Positions 7,355 to 16,728 of a stretch of 21,428 nucleotides of DNA are shown here, one piece after another (the first letter of the stretch is position 1; the number at the start of each line of letters is the position of its first letter). The position numbers and the translations under genes are program-made. The notes below the pieces were generated by a model that saw nothing but the letters and a program-made list of their open reading frames with translations, did no database searches and was not told where the DNA came from. This DNA comes from an uncultured Clostridia bacterium (lineage in GTDB: Bacteria > Bacillota > Clostridia > UBA1381), in contig CAKSSN010000035.1 in assembly GCA_934489015.1 (NCBI GenBank), positions 1 through 21,428 of the forward strand, given 5' to 3'.

Positions 7355-9997
7355 TTACTCCACAACAATAACTTCTTTTAAAAGATTATATCTTGTACGT
7401 ACAAATACCTTGTCTCCCTCGCATATTTCATTTGAATCTATCTTTTCAAATCCACCGTCGGAAGTATATTTGTAATAGTCAACTCCTCCGCTCATTTCAT
7501 AAACAGGATTCAGAAATGAGTCTGTTCTGAAAAACGGATAATCAAGCCTTGTCACCGTGCCGTATGCAACTTTGATTTTTGCATTTGAAATATGAGAGGT
7601 GTAGTAATTCCAGTATGAGAAATCGCCCTGATCCTTTTCATTTGCATCAAAGAGTACGTTGTACAGAATAATTGCAAGCGCTTCATCAGAGGTTTGGGCA
7701 TAGCTTCTCAATTCGGTAGTCAATTCGTACTGAATAACCGTTCCTTTTTTCACTTCCTGCGTAACTTTAGAATAATTCATATCATGAGAAACAAGCTGCT
7801 GTACTTTCTTACCGTCCTCATATCCCTCAATAACCATATAGCTGCCATCGTCTTCGCTGAATGTTTCATAGACATCAGTTACCAGCATAACAGGAGAATT
7901 TGCATATTTAATGTACGGTCTGTTGTATGAGGTTACTGCTGCACAGTATACAATCAGATTAACATAGCCGTTATCATCTATATCATAACATTCCACTGCA
8001 TACGAGCTGTTATTTCCGAAATAATCGCTCGGTCTGCCTGCGGAAATTCTTTCGGGATACATACCGAGAGACGGAATATGAATTACCGTTGTGTTATCGT
8101 CATAATAATACTGGTTATTTATTATGTGATATGCAAACGGACTTCCTGAACGCTCCTTGTCCAAAGAAAAATATTTTGAATTTTTCTTGTTATCCAGCAG
8201 ATACAGTTCTGTGATATATCCGTTGTCATCTGTTTTGTATTTTACAAGCTGTGCCGTTGTATTGTCGCCACGACCCAGTTCATCTAAAATTTCCAAAGGA
8301 CGTATACGTGAAACGGTGTATTTATCATTTACAACACGTCCGAAAAGCGTACTTTTCTTTGGTACTGTCTGCAGGTTTTCCCACTCATTTTTTACGGTAA
8401 TTATAGTAAGATGAAGAGGATTTTCATCGTCCTCATCCTCATTTTGTGCCCTTGTAAGATAGCCGTATGACATTTTTCTTAATGAGTCCTCATTCATCTG
8501 CACATTTGCTATTTCGTTAAATGAATTTAAGTACCATGTCACGCTGTCGCCAACAGCAAATTCCTCTGCATTTGCATAACCTGCCGAAAGAGCTTTGAGG
8601 TATCCGGGAGTACAGTAATAACCATTTTCCGGGCTGCTGTCGATTGTATAATACATTTTTTCATTTTCGCTGTAGGAGGATGTGACTTTACCGGACAATG
8701 TTTTATCGGAAATAAGAATTTCTATTTTACTTCCGTCAAGGCTTACCGCTGCACATATTACATCGCCTGCCTTTATTTCTTCAAATTCCGTCAATTCGCC
8801 ATTTTTGTATACGGTAATTTCGTTATCTTCTTTATAAGTAAAGTTATTTCCGAACACATCATAAATAGTTTCGGATTTTATACTCTGTACAACATACGTT
8901 GTATAATTTTTTACAAAAACAGTTTCATATTCACCGTTTCCGTCAGCGTCAATAAGCGTCACATATCCGCACTCCGGGCAAAGTTTATCCGCCGTAAATT
9001 CTGCGGTTGTGCTAACCATTGCACCGTTATACACAAGCGATATATTACTTGCCAGGCTCAGTTTCTTTGAATTTCGTCCGGACCAGTATTTAAATGTATC
9101 TAAAGTAGTTGCGTCGTCTATATCCTCCGCCTGTACGGTAACTGCATTATTTTTTGATTTCGGTACAACAAGAAGTACTGTCGCATTATTATCATCATCA
9201 TAATCCTTTATGTATATATATGACTCCATACCGACATATGCATTTTCGGGTGCAAGCTTAGTATTATATATTGTACCCGAAATAATGAGCTGATCTTTAT
9301 TAAGCTGAACATCGCTTCCGTCTATACTGTAACCGTACACAGCCGTAACCTTATCGGTTATCTTTTCGATATTCAGACAATCCAAAATCGTCTCATCGCT
9401 TTTGCCGTAAGTGGGATACTGTTTTGAAATATCTTTTGTTATAAATTCCGTTTCAAGACTGTTTACTATCATTTTGGCTATATCACTGCGAGTTGCCTTG
9501 CTATCGTAGCCGCCTATGCCTTTAAGCATATCAATCTGATTTGCTGTTGTAAGATAGCCTGTCGGATAACCGCCGTTACTTTCAGCCTGACTTCCGTACC
9601 CCAACGCGCAAACAAGTATTTTTGCCGCATCGGTTACGGTAATATTGTCGTTCGGCCCGAAAACGCTCTCATTATAACCGTTTATGATGCCCATCTCCTT
9701 TGCAAGCCGTACATATCCCGATCCCCAGCTTTCACCGGAAACATCGGTAAAGCTTTTGCCGCCGCTGTATGACTTTGCCAAATCATCCAAACCCAGACAA
9801 CGGATAATAACCGCCGCATATTCCATTCTCGTAATGTTTGCGTCTTCATGCAAACTGCCGTCATCATAGCCGTTAAAAACTCCGAGCTTGTTAAGCATTG
9901 TTATATCATTTATGTCTGTGCTTTGTGCCGACACTGCAGCTGCACCGATTGTAAGCGCCGCCGCAAGCCCGGCAAATATTCTGACTAATTTTTTCAT
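7355..9997 (-). CDS. Surface protein with N-terminal SLH repeats and a long beta-rich region of unknown function
   Basis: An 880-aa exported protein. A signal peptide (residues 1-24, ending AVSA) is followed by three SLH repeats at about 29-69 (MLNKLGVFNGYDDGSLHED), 83-133 (FTDVSGESWGSGYVRLAKE) and 144-184 (more divergent). These anchor it to the cell wall. The remaining 700 residues contain short beta-strand-like stretches interrupted by Asp/Asn-rich turns (DYDDDNNA, DADGNGEYE, TDDNGYI, DIDDNGYV) and one CPEC pair. No catalytic motif is recognised. Spacing is 10 bp from the PL2 lyase gene and 12 bp to the next SLH gene, with AGGAGAGG as ribosome site, so it is made together with the lyase. 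It may be an S-layer-type structural or adaptor protein for the pectin machinery; that role is inferred from position only. Confidence 0.87.
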   Translation of the reverse strand: MKKLVRIFAGLAAALTIGAAAVSAQSTDINDITMLNKLGVFNGYDDGSLHEDANITRMEYAAVIIRCLGLDDLAKSYSGGKSFTDVSGESWGSGYVRLAKEMGIINGYNESVFGPNDNITVTDAAKILVCALGYGSQAESNGGYPTGYLTTANQIDMLKGIGGYDSKATRSDIAKMIVNSLETEFITKDISKQYPTYGKSDETILDCLNIEKITDKVTAVYGYSIDGSDVQLNKDQLIISGTIYNTKLAPENAYVGMESYIYIKDYDDDNNATVLLVVPKSKNNAVTVQAEDIDDATTLDTFKYWSGRNSKKLSLASNISLVYNGAMVSTTAEFTADKLCPECGYVTLIDADGNGEYETVFVKNYTTYVVQSIKSETIYDVFGNNFTYKEDNEITVYKNGELTEFEEIKAGDVICAAVSLDGSKIEILISDKTLSGKVTSSYSENEKMYYTIDSSPENGYYCTPGYLKALSAGYANAEEFAVGDSVTWYLNSFNEIANVQMNEDSLRKMSYGYLTRAQNEDEDDENPLHLTIITVKNEWENLQTVPKKSTLFGRVVNDKYTVSRIRPLEILDELGRGDNTTAQLVKYKTDDNGYITELYLLDNKKNSKYFSLDKERSGSPFAYHIINNQYYYDDNTTVIHIPSLGMYPERISAGRPSDYFGNNSSYAVECYDIDDNGYVNLIVYCAAVTSYNRPYIKYANSPVMLVTDVYETFSEDDGSYMVIEGYEDGKKVQQLVSHDMNYSKVTQEVKKGTVIQYELTTELRSYAQTSDEALAIILYNVLFDANEKDQGDFSYWNYYTSHISNAKIKVAYGTVTRLDYPFFRTDSFLNPVYEMSGGVDYYKYTSDGGFEKIDSNEICEGDKVFVRTRYNLLKEVIVVE

Positions 9998-10007
9998 ATA
10001 CCTCTCC

Positions 10008-13000
10008 TTAATCCACTATTACATTTAATGTTGCTTTTGCAGAATTATCACTGCTTGAAATTGTTATCTGAGCCGTTCCCTTTTTACGTGCGATAAGCTT
10101 GTTTGTTTTATAGTCAATCACAACGCAATCCGGCGCTGTACTGCCGTATATAACCGAATTATCCGCATCAGTGGGAAGTATTGTTATTTCAAGGAATTTT
10201 TCATCACCGACAGACATATGAATTTCACTCTCCGGCAAAATTATCTTTTTTGCTTCAACGCTGTCCAAATTCACACTGAACCATCGGTCGCCGCTCTTAT
10301 TTCCATCAGTACTGATTCCCTGTTCCATATCGTTCCATGAAGCGTCTGCGAAGTATCCGTCAAACGGAACATACGGCAGGATATCCTCCCATTCGCCGCA
10401 TACCGTTGCTTCAAGCATTGCAAGAGCGTAGTGCATTCTTTCCGACTTCCAGCCTCCGAGTGGTATAAAGTTATTGTCGATGTTAAGCCAGAACAGACCG
10501 TCAACCATATTATTATTAATAAAATTATCTGCAATTCGGCGTGCAACATCAAGGTATCCCGTTACTCCGGTAGCCTGATACAGATACTGCATTATTATGC
10601 AGTCAACTCCTTCTGTGATTGTTGTATTCAAATCCAAGTTCATATTATCACCCGGATATTTTTCTCCCAGTTCTCCGACTCCCTCTTTTTGATAGTGATT
10701 TCTTAAATAAGCATATATTTTATCCCTGTATTCTTTAAGATCATCACGATCCTTTGTTGCCAGATAAACCTCTGCATATGCAAGACGCATATATGCGTTT
10801 GCCGAATAAGAGCTCCACACCTCTCCTATATCAGTGCCATAGTATCCGCATTTCTTTACTACCAATCCATCAAGTTTTGTACCATCAGATAAAAGTCTTG
10901 ACGCAAACCTATTAGTATCGGGATAATATGCCAAATCAAGATGATTAACCATTTTTTTCACAGCATGGTCCAAAATGCGCTTTCCGTTCTCGCTGTCATA
11001 ACCCAAACCGTTTGCAAGCAAAAGTTCATGGAGTATTGTTGTACTGTAATCGTCCGGATGAGACAGGAACGGTTCTATTGCCATCCATTTATCTTCTTCC
11101 GAAAGAAATCCCTGATCAACCAAATCATCAGCAAATTGGTTATAAAAGCGGTCACCATAACTTGGATATGAATAAACAGTTTGGTAATTCTGCGGCATCC
11201 ACCAGTTTTTTGGCAGAGTTTTCTGATCCGGAGCTCCGTTTCCGGTGCTGGTTTGATATCCTCCCACTAAGGTTTTCGGATTTTCAACCCTCCAGTAACA
11301 ATCCAAAAAATTCATTGCCCACGTGCTCGCAGCATTATCTCCGGTATACTTATATAATGTACCCAAAATATCGGCAAAATCATTTCCGGTAGCACGGAAA
11401 GATACGTCTGAAGAACGAATATAACAATTTTCGCCGAATGTTTCCGATTGAAGTACGTTTTTCCACGTTTTCCATGTATCCCACTGGCTTTCATCCGGTG
11501 TTACGAAATACTGTCCATGTCGGTTAAACATCAATCCGCTCCAGTCTGTCATATGTGCACAGATAAGACTTTTAACCATTTTTGCAGCTTTCTGCGGATT
11601 TAACTCGAAGAACGGTTCTATATAGACAGAATTATTTTTCAATTCATCATAATTGGAATTATTGATAAGGTATGCTGTGCCGGTTTTTAAATCCACTGCG
11701 GCATGACCGCCCCAATACGGCATACTTGAAGCTTCATCAACATAATTATCAAGGTAATATTGGTATGTATCTGTGATTTCCTTTTTGTACTGCTCATCAC
11801 CTGTGACTTTATACATCAAATCAAGAGTTCTGAACCATCCGCCCTTACACGCCAGATTTGACGGCACTCCTGTTCCGGCTGAAGTTCCCGAACGCCATTC
11901 TCCCGGCTGCTGTGCCGACCTGTCCCATACGTCAGCAATCAACGGAGTATTATTATATGGGTCTCTGCCGATTTCACGAACACGATCCACATAAGCGACA
12001 AGCGTTTCAAATCTTGCGGTATCATCCGTATATGTTTCCGCGTCAAGCAAAGTAAGCGTCTTTTTTTCCTTAATATCCGGATTTGATTTTGATGTTGCGA
12101 CAAGTGTTATATGCTTATCCTTAGGCAATTCTCCGTTTACGGTTATAATTCCGTTTTCGCTGTCAAATTCAATCGTATCGGGAACATTCCCCTCCAACGA
12201 GAATGTACATTGTTCATCATACAATTCATCACCAAACTGATCGAAAAATCTCGCCTTGTACGGATATTCGGACAAACCCGACATCTTTGATGCCAGCTTT
12301 GCATCTCCGTTTATTACAATTTTATCAAGCTTACTGCTATATGCGTTTACAGTCAAATCCTTTGTAACCGTAACGCTTCCCGCCTGAGCTGACAATGTAA
12401 AGTTTTTCCCTGCCGCTTCGGGAGTAACCGTAATATAAGCTTTATCATTACCCTGCTTTAATATTACACCCTCATTTTGCGGTGAAATCATAAATGAAAC
12501 GTAATTTTTAACAGTAAGTCCGTTTTGGTCATACGCTTTGGCAGTATATGTATACTCGGCATTTTTCTTATCCGATACATTAAGTTCCGTTTCTCCCTCA
12601 AATTCAATTCTTTCAATATACTGTTCGGGAGTTATTTTTACGTTATCTATACAAATTCCCGGCGAATACTTTGTGCTGAAATACATAGTATCGGCGGTTT
12701 TTTGAACATCCGCTGTTTTAATATGTTTCAGCAAAGGCTGTTCCTCAGCTTTAAGCTCACCGTCAACATAAACGCTTGCAAAACCATTTGAGTAATCCAC
12801 ATCAACACTCATATGATAATATCTGTTTACAGCATAGCCTTTAACAAGAATGATATCCATAGAAGAGCTTTCTTTTTTCATAACAAGGTTTCCGTTTTTT
12901 GTTTCAAGGCGTACCAAATCCACGCCCTGCCTTGAAAGTCCCAAAGGGCACGCGCCATCCGTTCTTTTATCTTTTTGTTTAAAATCAAAGCTTACGTTAA

Positions 13001-13277
13001 GTTTCACTTTTTCACTATAATTCAGCTTGTATTGCGCAAATGCCGTTACACCATCTGTATAAGGTGTAACATACATACAGTGATTTCCGTCTTTTTCTTC
13101 GTAAGCAGTTACCGATCCGCCTATACTGCCCGCAAACATTCCAAGTCCGTTTCCGCTTTCAAAATCTTCTGTCTGTATGCCTATCGGTGAATCATCTGCA
13201 ATCGCGCTCATACAGCCGTTTGATGAAATCAGAGCCGTTACTATCAAAAAAACAAGCACTTTTTTGCCAAATTTCAT
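10008..13277 (-). CDS. Secreted PL2-type pectate lyase with accessory modules
   Basis: A 1089-aa exported protein. Residues 1-28 are a signal peptide ending AIA before DDS. About 35-215 is LamG-like (EDFESGNG start, IDNVKI end), 222-420 Ig-like, 422-985 an alpha/alpha-barrel lyase domain, and 1006-1089 a BIg2-type Ig domain. The lyase assignment rests on PL2 motifs: SNLACKGGWFRTLD, PYWGGHAAVDL, DELKNN, and HMTDWSGLMFNRHGQY. The PL2 active-site residues known from Yersinia PL2A (metal ligands His109, Glu130, His172; catalytic base Arg171) correspond to His525, Glu545, His587 and Arg586, with nearly identical spacing (20 and 41 residues). PL2 enzymes cleave polygalacturonate by beta-elimination using a metal ion. 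No SLH repeat is present, so it is either released or held by partners. First gene of its operon, with its own promoter. Confidence 0.8.
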   Translation of the reverse strand: MKFGKKVLVFLIVTALISSNGCMSAIADDSPIGIQTEDFESGNGLGMFAGSIGGSVTAYEEKDGNHCMYVTPYTDGVTAFAQYKLNYSEKVKLNVSFDFKQKDKRTDGACPLGLSRQGVDLVRLETKNGNLVMKKESSSMDIILVKGYAVNRYYHMSVDVDYSNGFASVYVDGELKAEEQPLLKHIKTADVQKTADTMYFSTKYSPGICIDNVKITPEQYIERIEFEGETELNVSDKKNAEYTYTAKAYDQNGLTVKNYVSFMISPQNEGVILKQGNDKAYITVTPEAAGKNFTLSAQAGSVTVTKDLTVNAYSSKLDKIVINGDAKLASKMSGLSEYPYKARFFDQFGDELYDEQCTFSLEGNVPDTIEFDSENGIITVNGELPKDKHITLVATSKSNPDIKEKKTLTLLDAETYTDDTARFETLVAYVDRVREIGRDPYNNTPLIADVWDRSAQQPGEWRSGTSAGTGVPSNLACKGGWFRTLDLMYKVTGDEQYKKEITDTYQYYLDNYVDEASSMPYWGGHAAVDLKTGTAYLINNSNYDELKNNSVYIEPFFELNPQKAAKMVKSLICAHMTDWSGLMFNRHGQYFVTPDESQWDTWKTWKNVLQSETFGENCYIRSSDVSFRATGNDFADILGTLYKYTGDNAASTWAMNFLDCYWRVENPKTLVGGYQTSTGNGAPDQKTLPKNWWMPQNYQTVYSYPSYGDRFYNQFADDLVDQGFLSEEDKWMAIEPFLSHPDDYSTTILHELLLANGLGYDSENGKRILDHAVKKMVNHLDLAYYPDTNRFASRLLSDGTKLDGLVVKKCGYYGTDIGEVWSSYSANAYMRLAYAEVYLATKDRDDLKEYRDKIYAYLRNHYQKEGVGELGEKYPGDNMNLDLNTTITEGVDCIIMQYLYQATGVTGYLDVARRIADNFINNNMVDGLFWLNIDNNFIPLGGWKSERMHYALAMLEATVCGEWEDILPYVPFDGYFADASWNDMEQGISTDGNKSGDRWFSVNLDSVEAKKIILPESEIHMSVGDEKFLEITILPTDADNSVIYGSTAPDCVVIDYKTNKLIARKKGTAQITISSSDNSAKATLNVIVD

Positions 13278-13359
13278 AAAACTATTTCTTCCTTTCCTGT
13301 TATTGATGCCTTAACATGATACAAAGTCAAGGTATTTGCTCCCATCGCTCACAAATAAA

Positions 13360-13388
13360 ATTATACCATAAATTTTACCGGTTTGCAA
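13360..13388 (-). promoter_or_regulatory. Sigma-A-type promoter of the PL2/SLH operon
   Basis: On the minus strand, TTGCAA (13388-13383) is followed after exactly 17 bases by a perfect TATAAT (13365-13360). Transcription would begin near 13353, leaving a leader of about 75 nt before the lyase ATG at 13277, which is preceded by AGGAAAGGAAG. Confidence 0.65.
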
Positions 13389-13407
13389 CATAATATAATC
13401 AATGTTA

Positions 13408-13434
13408 GGGATACTGCAAGAAATGCAGCATCCC
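13408..13434 (-). terminator. Terminator-like hairpin after the CE12 gene
   Basis: Arms GGGATACTGCA (13408-13418) and TGCAGCATCCC (13424-13434) form an 11-bp stem with one wobble or mismatch pair and a 5-base loop. It begins 13 bases after the CE12 stop codon and lies before the promoter of the PL2 operon, so it probably separates the two transcripts. The T-run on the minus strand is poor; on the plus strand the stem is followed by TTTCC. Confidence 0.55.
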
Positions 13435-13447
13435 TTTCCATAATACC

Positions 13448-16400
13448 TTATTTTACGTAATCTCTTATTCCTTCAATTCTGCTGAGTCCTGCCGCAATAC
13501 CTGCCGCAACCATGTCTGCACCGGCCGCTTTAAGATGCGTTGTATCATTAACAACTGCCGCTGTATTATAGTCGGAGCCTGTGAAGTAAGGATCATCCGC
13601 ATAATCAGCGGGGGCAAACATCAAATACATCTGCTTGCTGCCTTCCTCTCCCATGCTTGTAACGGTCTCTTTTGCCGCTGTGTTCAAATCTACAAGAGGT
13701 ACATTGTACTCTGCCGCAAACTCTCGCATATCATTTATATAGAATGACAGCGTATCCATAGCAAGCTTTCCGTTTGACCATTTATTTCGCGGAATCGGAG
13801 CAATCAAAATCATGTTAAGTCCCAGTTCCTCACAATCCGTTCTATACTTATTAAGCCAATATTTATAGCTTATAGGATCATTTACATCTCCGAAACACTC
13901 TGTGTAATATTCATCTTTGTTAATATGCTCATCATCATTATGTCCAAAGCTTACAAGCACATAATCGCCTTTCTTTGCATTGGCTTTTATAGCATTCCAT
14001 CTTCCGTCTTCGTTATAGAATGATCTGGAGCTTCTTCCGCCTGCGGCATAGTTTTCAACCTTAACAGCGTTGCGGTCGAAATAATTGCCTATTACATTTC
14101 CCCAGCCCTTCTGCGGATAAGTTTTGCTGCCGTAAGGTGCAGCAATTGAATCCGACGCTATAAATACGGTCTTTTCAGTATTTTCGTTTATAACTGCCGG
14201 CATTGTAAGAGGACAAATATTTGTTTTGTTCCATACGAAGAATTTTGCGTCCGTTTCCGCTGTGCATACAAGCTTTTTGTCAAGGAACGATACATTAACC
14301 GTATCACCGATTTTTGTTTCCGGGACATCAGCGTTTATAACCTTATCCAACACACCGTTGTTGTAAACAGCCACATATATAATCTCGTTGGAAGCGTCTT
14401 TATTCTTTACAAGCTTAATGCTGTCAAGCAAATATTCCGCATTTCCGCCGGTTATTACTTCTATATTATTGTCATCTGCACTTCTCGGCTTTGATTCAAC
14501 AGATTTTCCGCCGTCTCTTGTATAGTAAATGCCTTCAATTGTGTATATTGTATCTGCATTTTCATGCTTATACATTTCATCAATATTGTTTTCTATAAGC
14601 TTTTTGCGAATACCATTTGTAATATCGGTTGTAAGAACACGGTCTTCATACGTTTCAACCTTTACATTATCAAGATAATACCAGCCGCCGTTCCACTCAC
14701 GCGGTGCAAATCCGATATAATTTATCGGAGCTGTCAAAGTTTTTGTCTTAGTACCCTTTGCCCCGTTTACCGAAACGCTCATAACGCCATTACTATCCAC
14801 ATCAGCAACAAGAGTATTCCATGTGTTTTGCGTAAATGTTGTCGTATAGTTATTCCAAGCAGGCATATCATCAATTCTAAGCCAGCCGTTGTTCATAATC
14901 AACTTTGTGTTATCACCAAAGAAGATTTCCAGTGCATCTCTGCGTGATGTCGTATCTGTTGGACTATAAAAATAGTTCGCAGGATAAATGTCCACACTGA
15001 TTTTTAAGTTTTTGTTTCCACCTTCAAAGTCCGCTAATATCTTTTGCTGCGCAATAATGGACAAATTTGCCGCCTGTGTACCATTTGGGCGATTTGTCGG
15101 CAAGGAGGATCCCGATGTTTTTAATCCCTCAATGTCTAAAACATTTGTTGCCGCAACAGTTTCATCAGTACCGAGTTTTTCACCCATACCTGTCACTGTA
15201 TATTTTGCATTATCACTTTTTGACCACCAAATCTGGTCATAATCCACAACAGCTTTGCTATAGCGCCACTTAGTATCATCAGAAGAGTCATAGTCACGTA
15301 CATCAAATCCGGTTTCAAAATCGTCTTCAAATACCGTTGTATAATCTCTGACAACACTCGCTGCACTGCCTATCTTTAAATCATCCATATACCATGTGCC
15401 GGAGTTTTTGTCAGCAACTAAATCCAGTTCCAATTTGTCAAAACCGCTGGTATCAAATTTTGCGACCTTGCCGTTTCCGAAGTCATATTCCATACCCATG
15501 TCATTTTCATAGAACAACGGAGTATCATTAATCTTCTTATCATTGATAAATATATTATAATTTCCCGCTTCGGTATTTACTACAAACTTAACATCGATCC
15601 ATTCACCTTTTTCGTAAACGTACCTAAACTGAGTCTGTGACTTATAATCGTAAATTGTTCCTCCCCAGTACGGATCGTTCTGCATAGTAATATGCGGACC
15701 GATAAAATTCTGCCACGAATAGTACCCACCGTTCTGACGGAGCATTATATCCATTTTAGCTGTTCCATCCACGCACTTGAAACGTGCCGAAAAGACAAGG
15801 TCTTTTGATGATTTTGTCAGCTTGTGATATAATCTTTTGGTTCCCGTTGTTGGACCGGTACGTGTAAAATCAAGATACTTATTTCCTGTATTTTCTTTAT
15901 CTTCCTCAACTGTCATTGTTCTTTCGGTAAGAGTCGGGTCTTCATCAACCCACTCGTTCTGACCGTTAATCTTTCCGATTGTCAGTCCGTCGAAATTATC
16001 TGAAAACACATTGTCAAGCTCATTATCCTCATACGTTGCATCATACTGCTCCGCTTTTATGTTGTCTACGTAGAACAAATCCTCTGTGCTGAAAGATACA
16101 CCTGTTATTGCGGTATTTGCCGCCATTGTTCCGTTTCCGTCAAGCACATTATTAATGAATGTTTCATATTTTCCCGTCGCCGTATTAAGCAAGAGTGACA
16201 CAGTATCCCATTTTCCGCTGCCGGTTACGGTTACTGTTGCTCCGCCTGCCGCAAATGTCAGTGCTTTTCCTGCTTCCGCATAGAAATCAGCCGATACGAT
16301 AATTCTGCCGGAATATGACACCTCTGTACCCATATCATTCACAAATTTCCATGACGCTTCACTGCCTTCAAGCTTTACAGCCTTATCATTCGTTTTCAGC

Positions 16401-16558
16401 GGCGCTTCCGTCATAACAGCATTTCCGCTCCAGCCTTTAATGCCGTCAACCGTTGTACCTATATCCGTTTTAGCTGCCAGTACGGATGCCTGGAACATTC
16501 CTGATAACATCACTGCCGCAAGACCTGCCCTTATGATTTTTTCGGTTACTTTTTTCAT
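13448..16558 (-). CDS. Secreted CE12-type rhamnogalacturonan acetylesterase (SGNH) with three LamG-like modules
   Basis: A 1036-aa exported protein. Start chosen at the ATG at 16558 because AAGGAGAG lies 6 bases upstream and a signal peptide follows (MKKVTEKIIRAGL to VLAA); the frame extends further upstream but without these. Three LamG-like modules lie at about 30-175, 182-404 and 406-640, the latter two starting VFSDNFDG and VFEDDFET and each ending in 'D(D/N)(L/V)K(I/V)'. A linker to about 790 precedes the SGNH esterase domain. Catalytic blocks: IASDSIAAPYG (Ser804), NYAAGGRSSRSF, SFGHNDD (Asn874), and DTTHLKAAGA (Asp1005, His1008). The GGRSSRSF and GHND blocks are typical of CE12 esterases, which remove acetyl groups from rhamnogalacturonan I or, in some members, xylan. 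Block I has SDS rather than GDS. Monocistronic, divergent from the AraC-type regulator. Confidence 0.88.
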   Translation of the reverse strand: MKKVTEKIIRAGLAAVMLSGMFQASVLAAKTDIGTTVDGIKGWSGNAVMTEAPLKTNDKAVKLEGSEASWKFVNDMGTEVSYSGRIIVSADFYAEAGKALTFAAGGATVTVTGSGKWDTVSLLLNTATGKYETFINNVLDGNGTMAANTAITGVSFSTEDLFYVDNIKAEQYDATYEDNELDNVFSDNFDGLTIGKINGQNEWVDEDPTLTERTMTVEEDKENTGNKYLDFTRTGPTTGTKRLYHKLTKSSKDLVFSARFKCVDGTAKMDIMLRQNGGYYSWQNFIGPHITMQNDPYWGGTIYDYKSQTQFRYVYEKGEWIDVKFVVNTEAGNYNIFINDKKINDTPLFYENDMGMEYDFGNGKVAKFDTSGFDKLELDLVADKNSGTWYMDDLKIGSAASVVRDYTTVFEDDFETGFDVRDYDSSDDTKWRYSKAVVDYDQIWWSKSDNAKYTVTGMGEKLGTDETVAATNVLDIEGLKTSGSSLPTNRPNGTQAANLSIIAQQKILADFEGGNKNLKISVDIYPANYFYSPTDTTSRRDALEIFFGDNTKLIMNNGWLRIDDMPAWNNYTTTFTQNTWNTLVADVDSNGVMSVSVNGAKGTKTKTLTAPINYIGFAPREWNGGWYYLDNVKVETYEDRVLTTDITNGIRKKLIENNIDEMYKHENADTIYTIEGIYYTRDGGKSVESKPRSADDNNIEVITGGNAEYLLDSIKLVKNKDASNEIIYVAVYNNGVLDKVINADVPETKIGDTVNVSFLDKKLVCTAETDAKFFVWNKTNICPLTMPAVINENTEKTVFIASDSIAAPYGSKTYPQKGWGNVIGNYFDRNAVKVENYAAGGRSSRSFYNEDGRWNAIKANAKKGDYVLVSFGHNDDEHINKDEYYTECFGDVNDPISYKYWLNKYRTDCEELGLNMILIAPIPRNKWSNGKLAMDTLSFYINDMREFAAEYNVPLVDLNTAAKETVTSMGEEGSKQMYLMFAPADYADDPYFTGSDYNTAAVVNDTTHLKAAGADMVAAGIAAGLSRIEGIRDYVK

Positions 16559-16578
16559 GTTTACTCTCCTTCTCTTAT

Positions 16579-16596
16579 AGCACCTGTTACGGTGCT
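16579..16596 (-). promoter_or_regulatory. Short hairpin in the CE12 mRNA leader
   Basis: AGCACC (16579-16584) and GGTGCT (16591-16596) form a perfect 6-bp stem with a 6-base loop, ending 6 bases before the AGAAGGAGAG ribosome site of the CE12 gene. It could be an operator half-site pair or an mRNA-stabilising leader stem; nothing here decides between these. Confidence 0.35.
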
Positions 16597-16655
16597 TTAT
16601 TTTATCCCGTCTTTTTCCTTTGCCATCGGGTCCGAATATATTTATCCGTATCATA

Positions 16656-16684
16656 ATTGTAACTGTACAGCAATAAAAATTCAA
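16656..16684 (-). promoter_or_regulatory. Sigma-A-type promoter of the CE12 esterase gene
   Basis: On the minus strand, TTGAAT (16684-16679) and TACAAT (16661-16656) are separated by exactly 17 bases. The leader would be about 90 nt. The spacer contains the perfect 8-base palindrome CTGTACAG (16663-16670), a possible regulator contact point. Confidence 0.55.
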
Positions 16685-16728
16685 CTGACAAATAAACAAA
16701 AAACAGGTCAAATTCGGGAAGAATGTGA

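Noticed and set aside
13208..13222. Lipobox in the PL2 lyase signal peptide (SSNGC)
   Set aside because: The residues before the Cys do not fit the usual L-A/S-G/A pattern, and a signal peptidase I site (AIA) follows six residues later; cleavage as a normal secreted protein is more likely.
3053..13277. Cellulosome-type complex
   Set aside because: No dockerin duplicated calcium motif or cohesin module is visible in any of the three proteins; the Asp-rich turns in the 880-aa protein do not form a paired dockerin.
16559..16711. N-terminal extension of the CE12 gene by 51 codons
   Set aside because: The extension covers the predicted promoter, leader hairpin and ribosome site, and would bury the signal peptide; the ATG at 16558 has AAGGAGAG in the right place.
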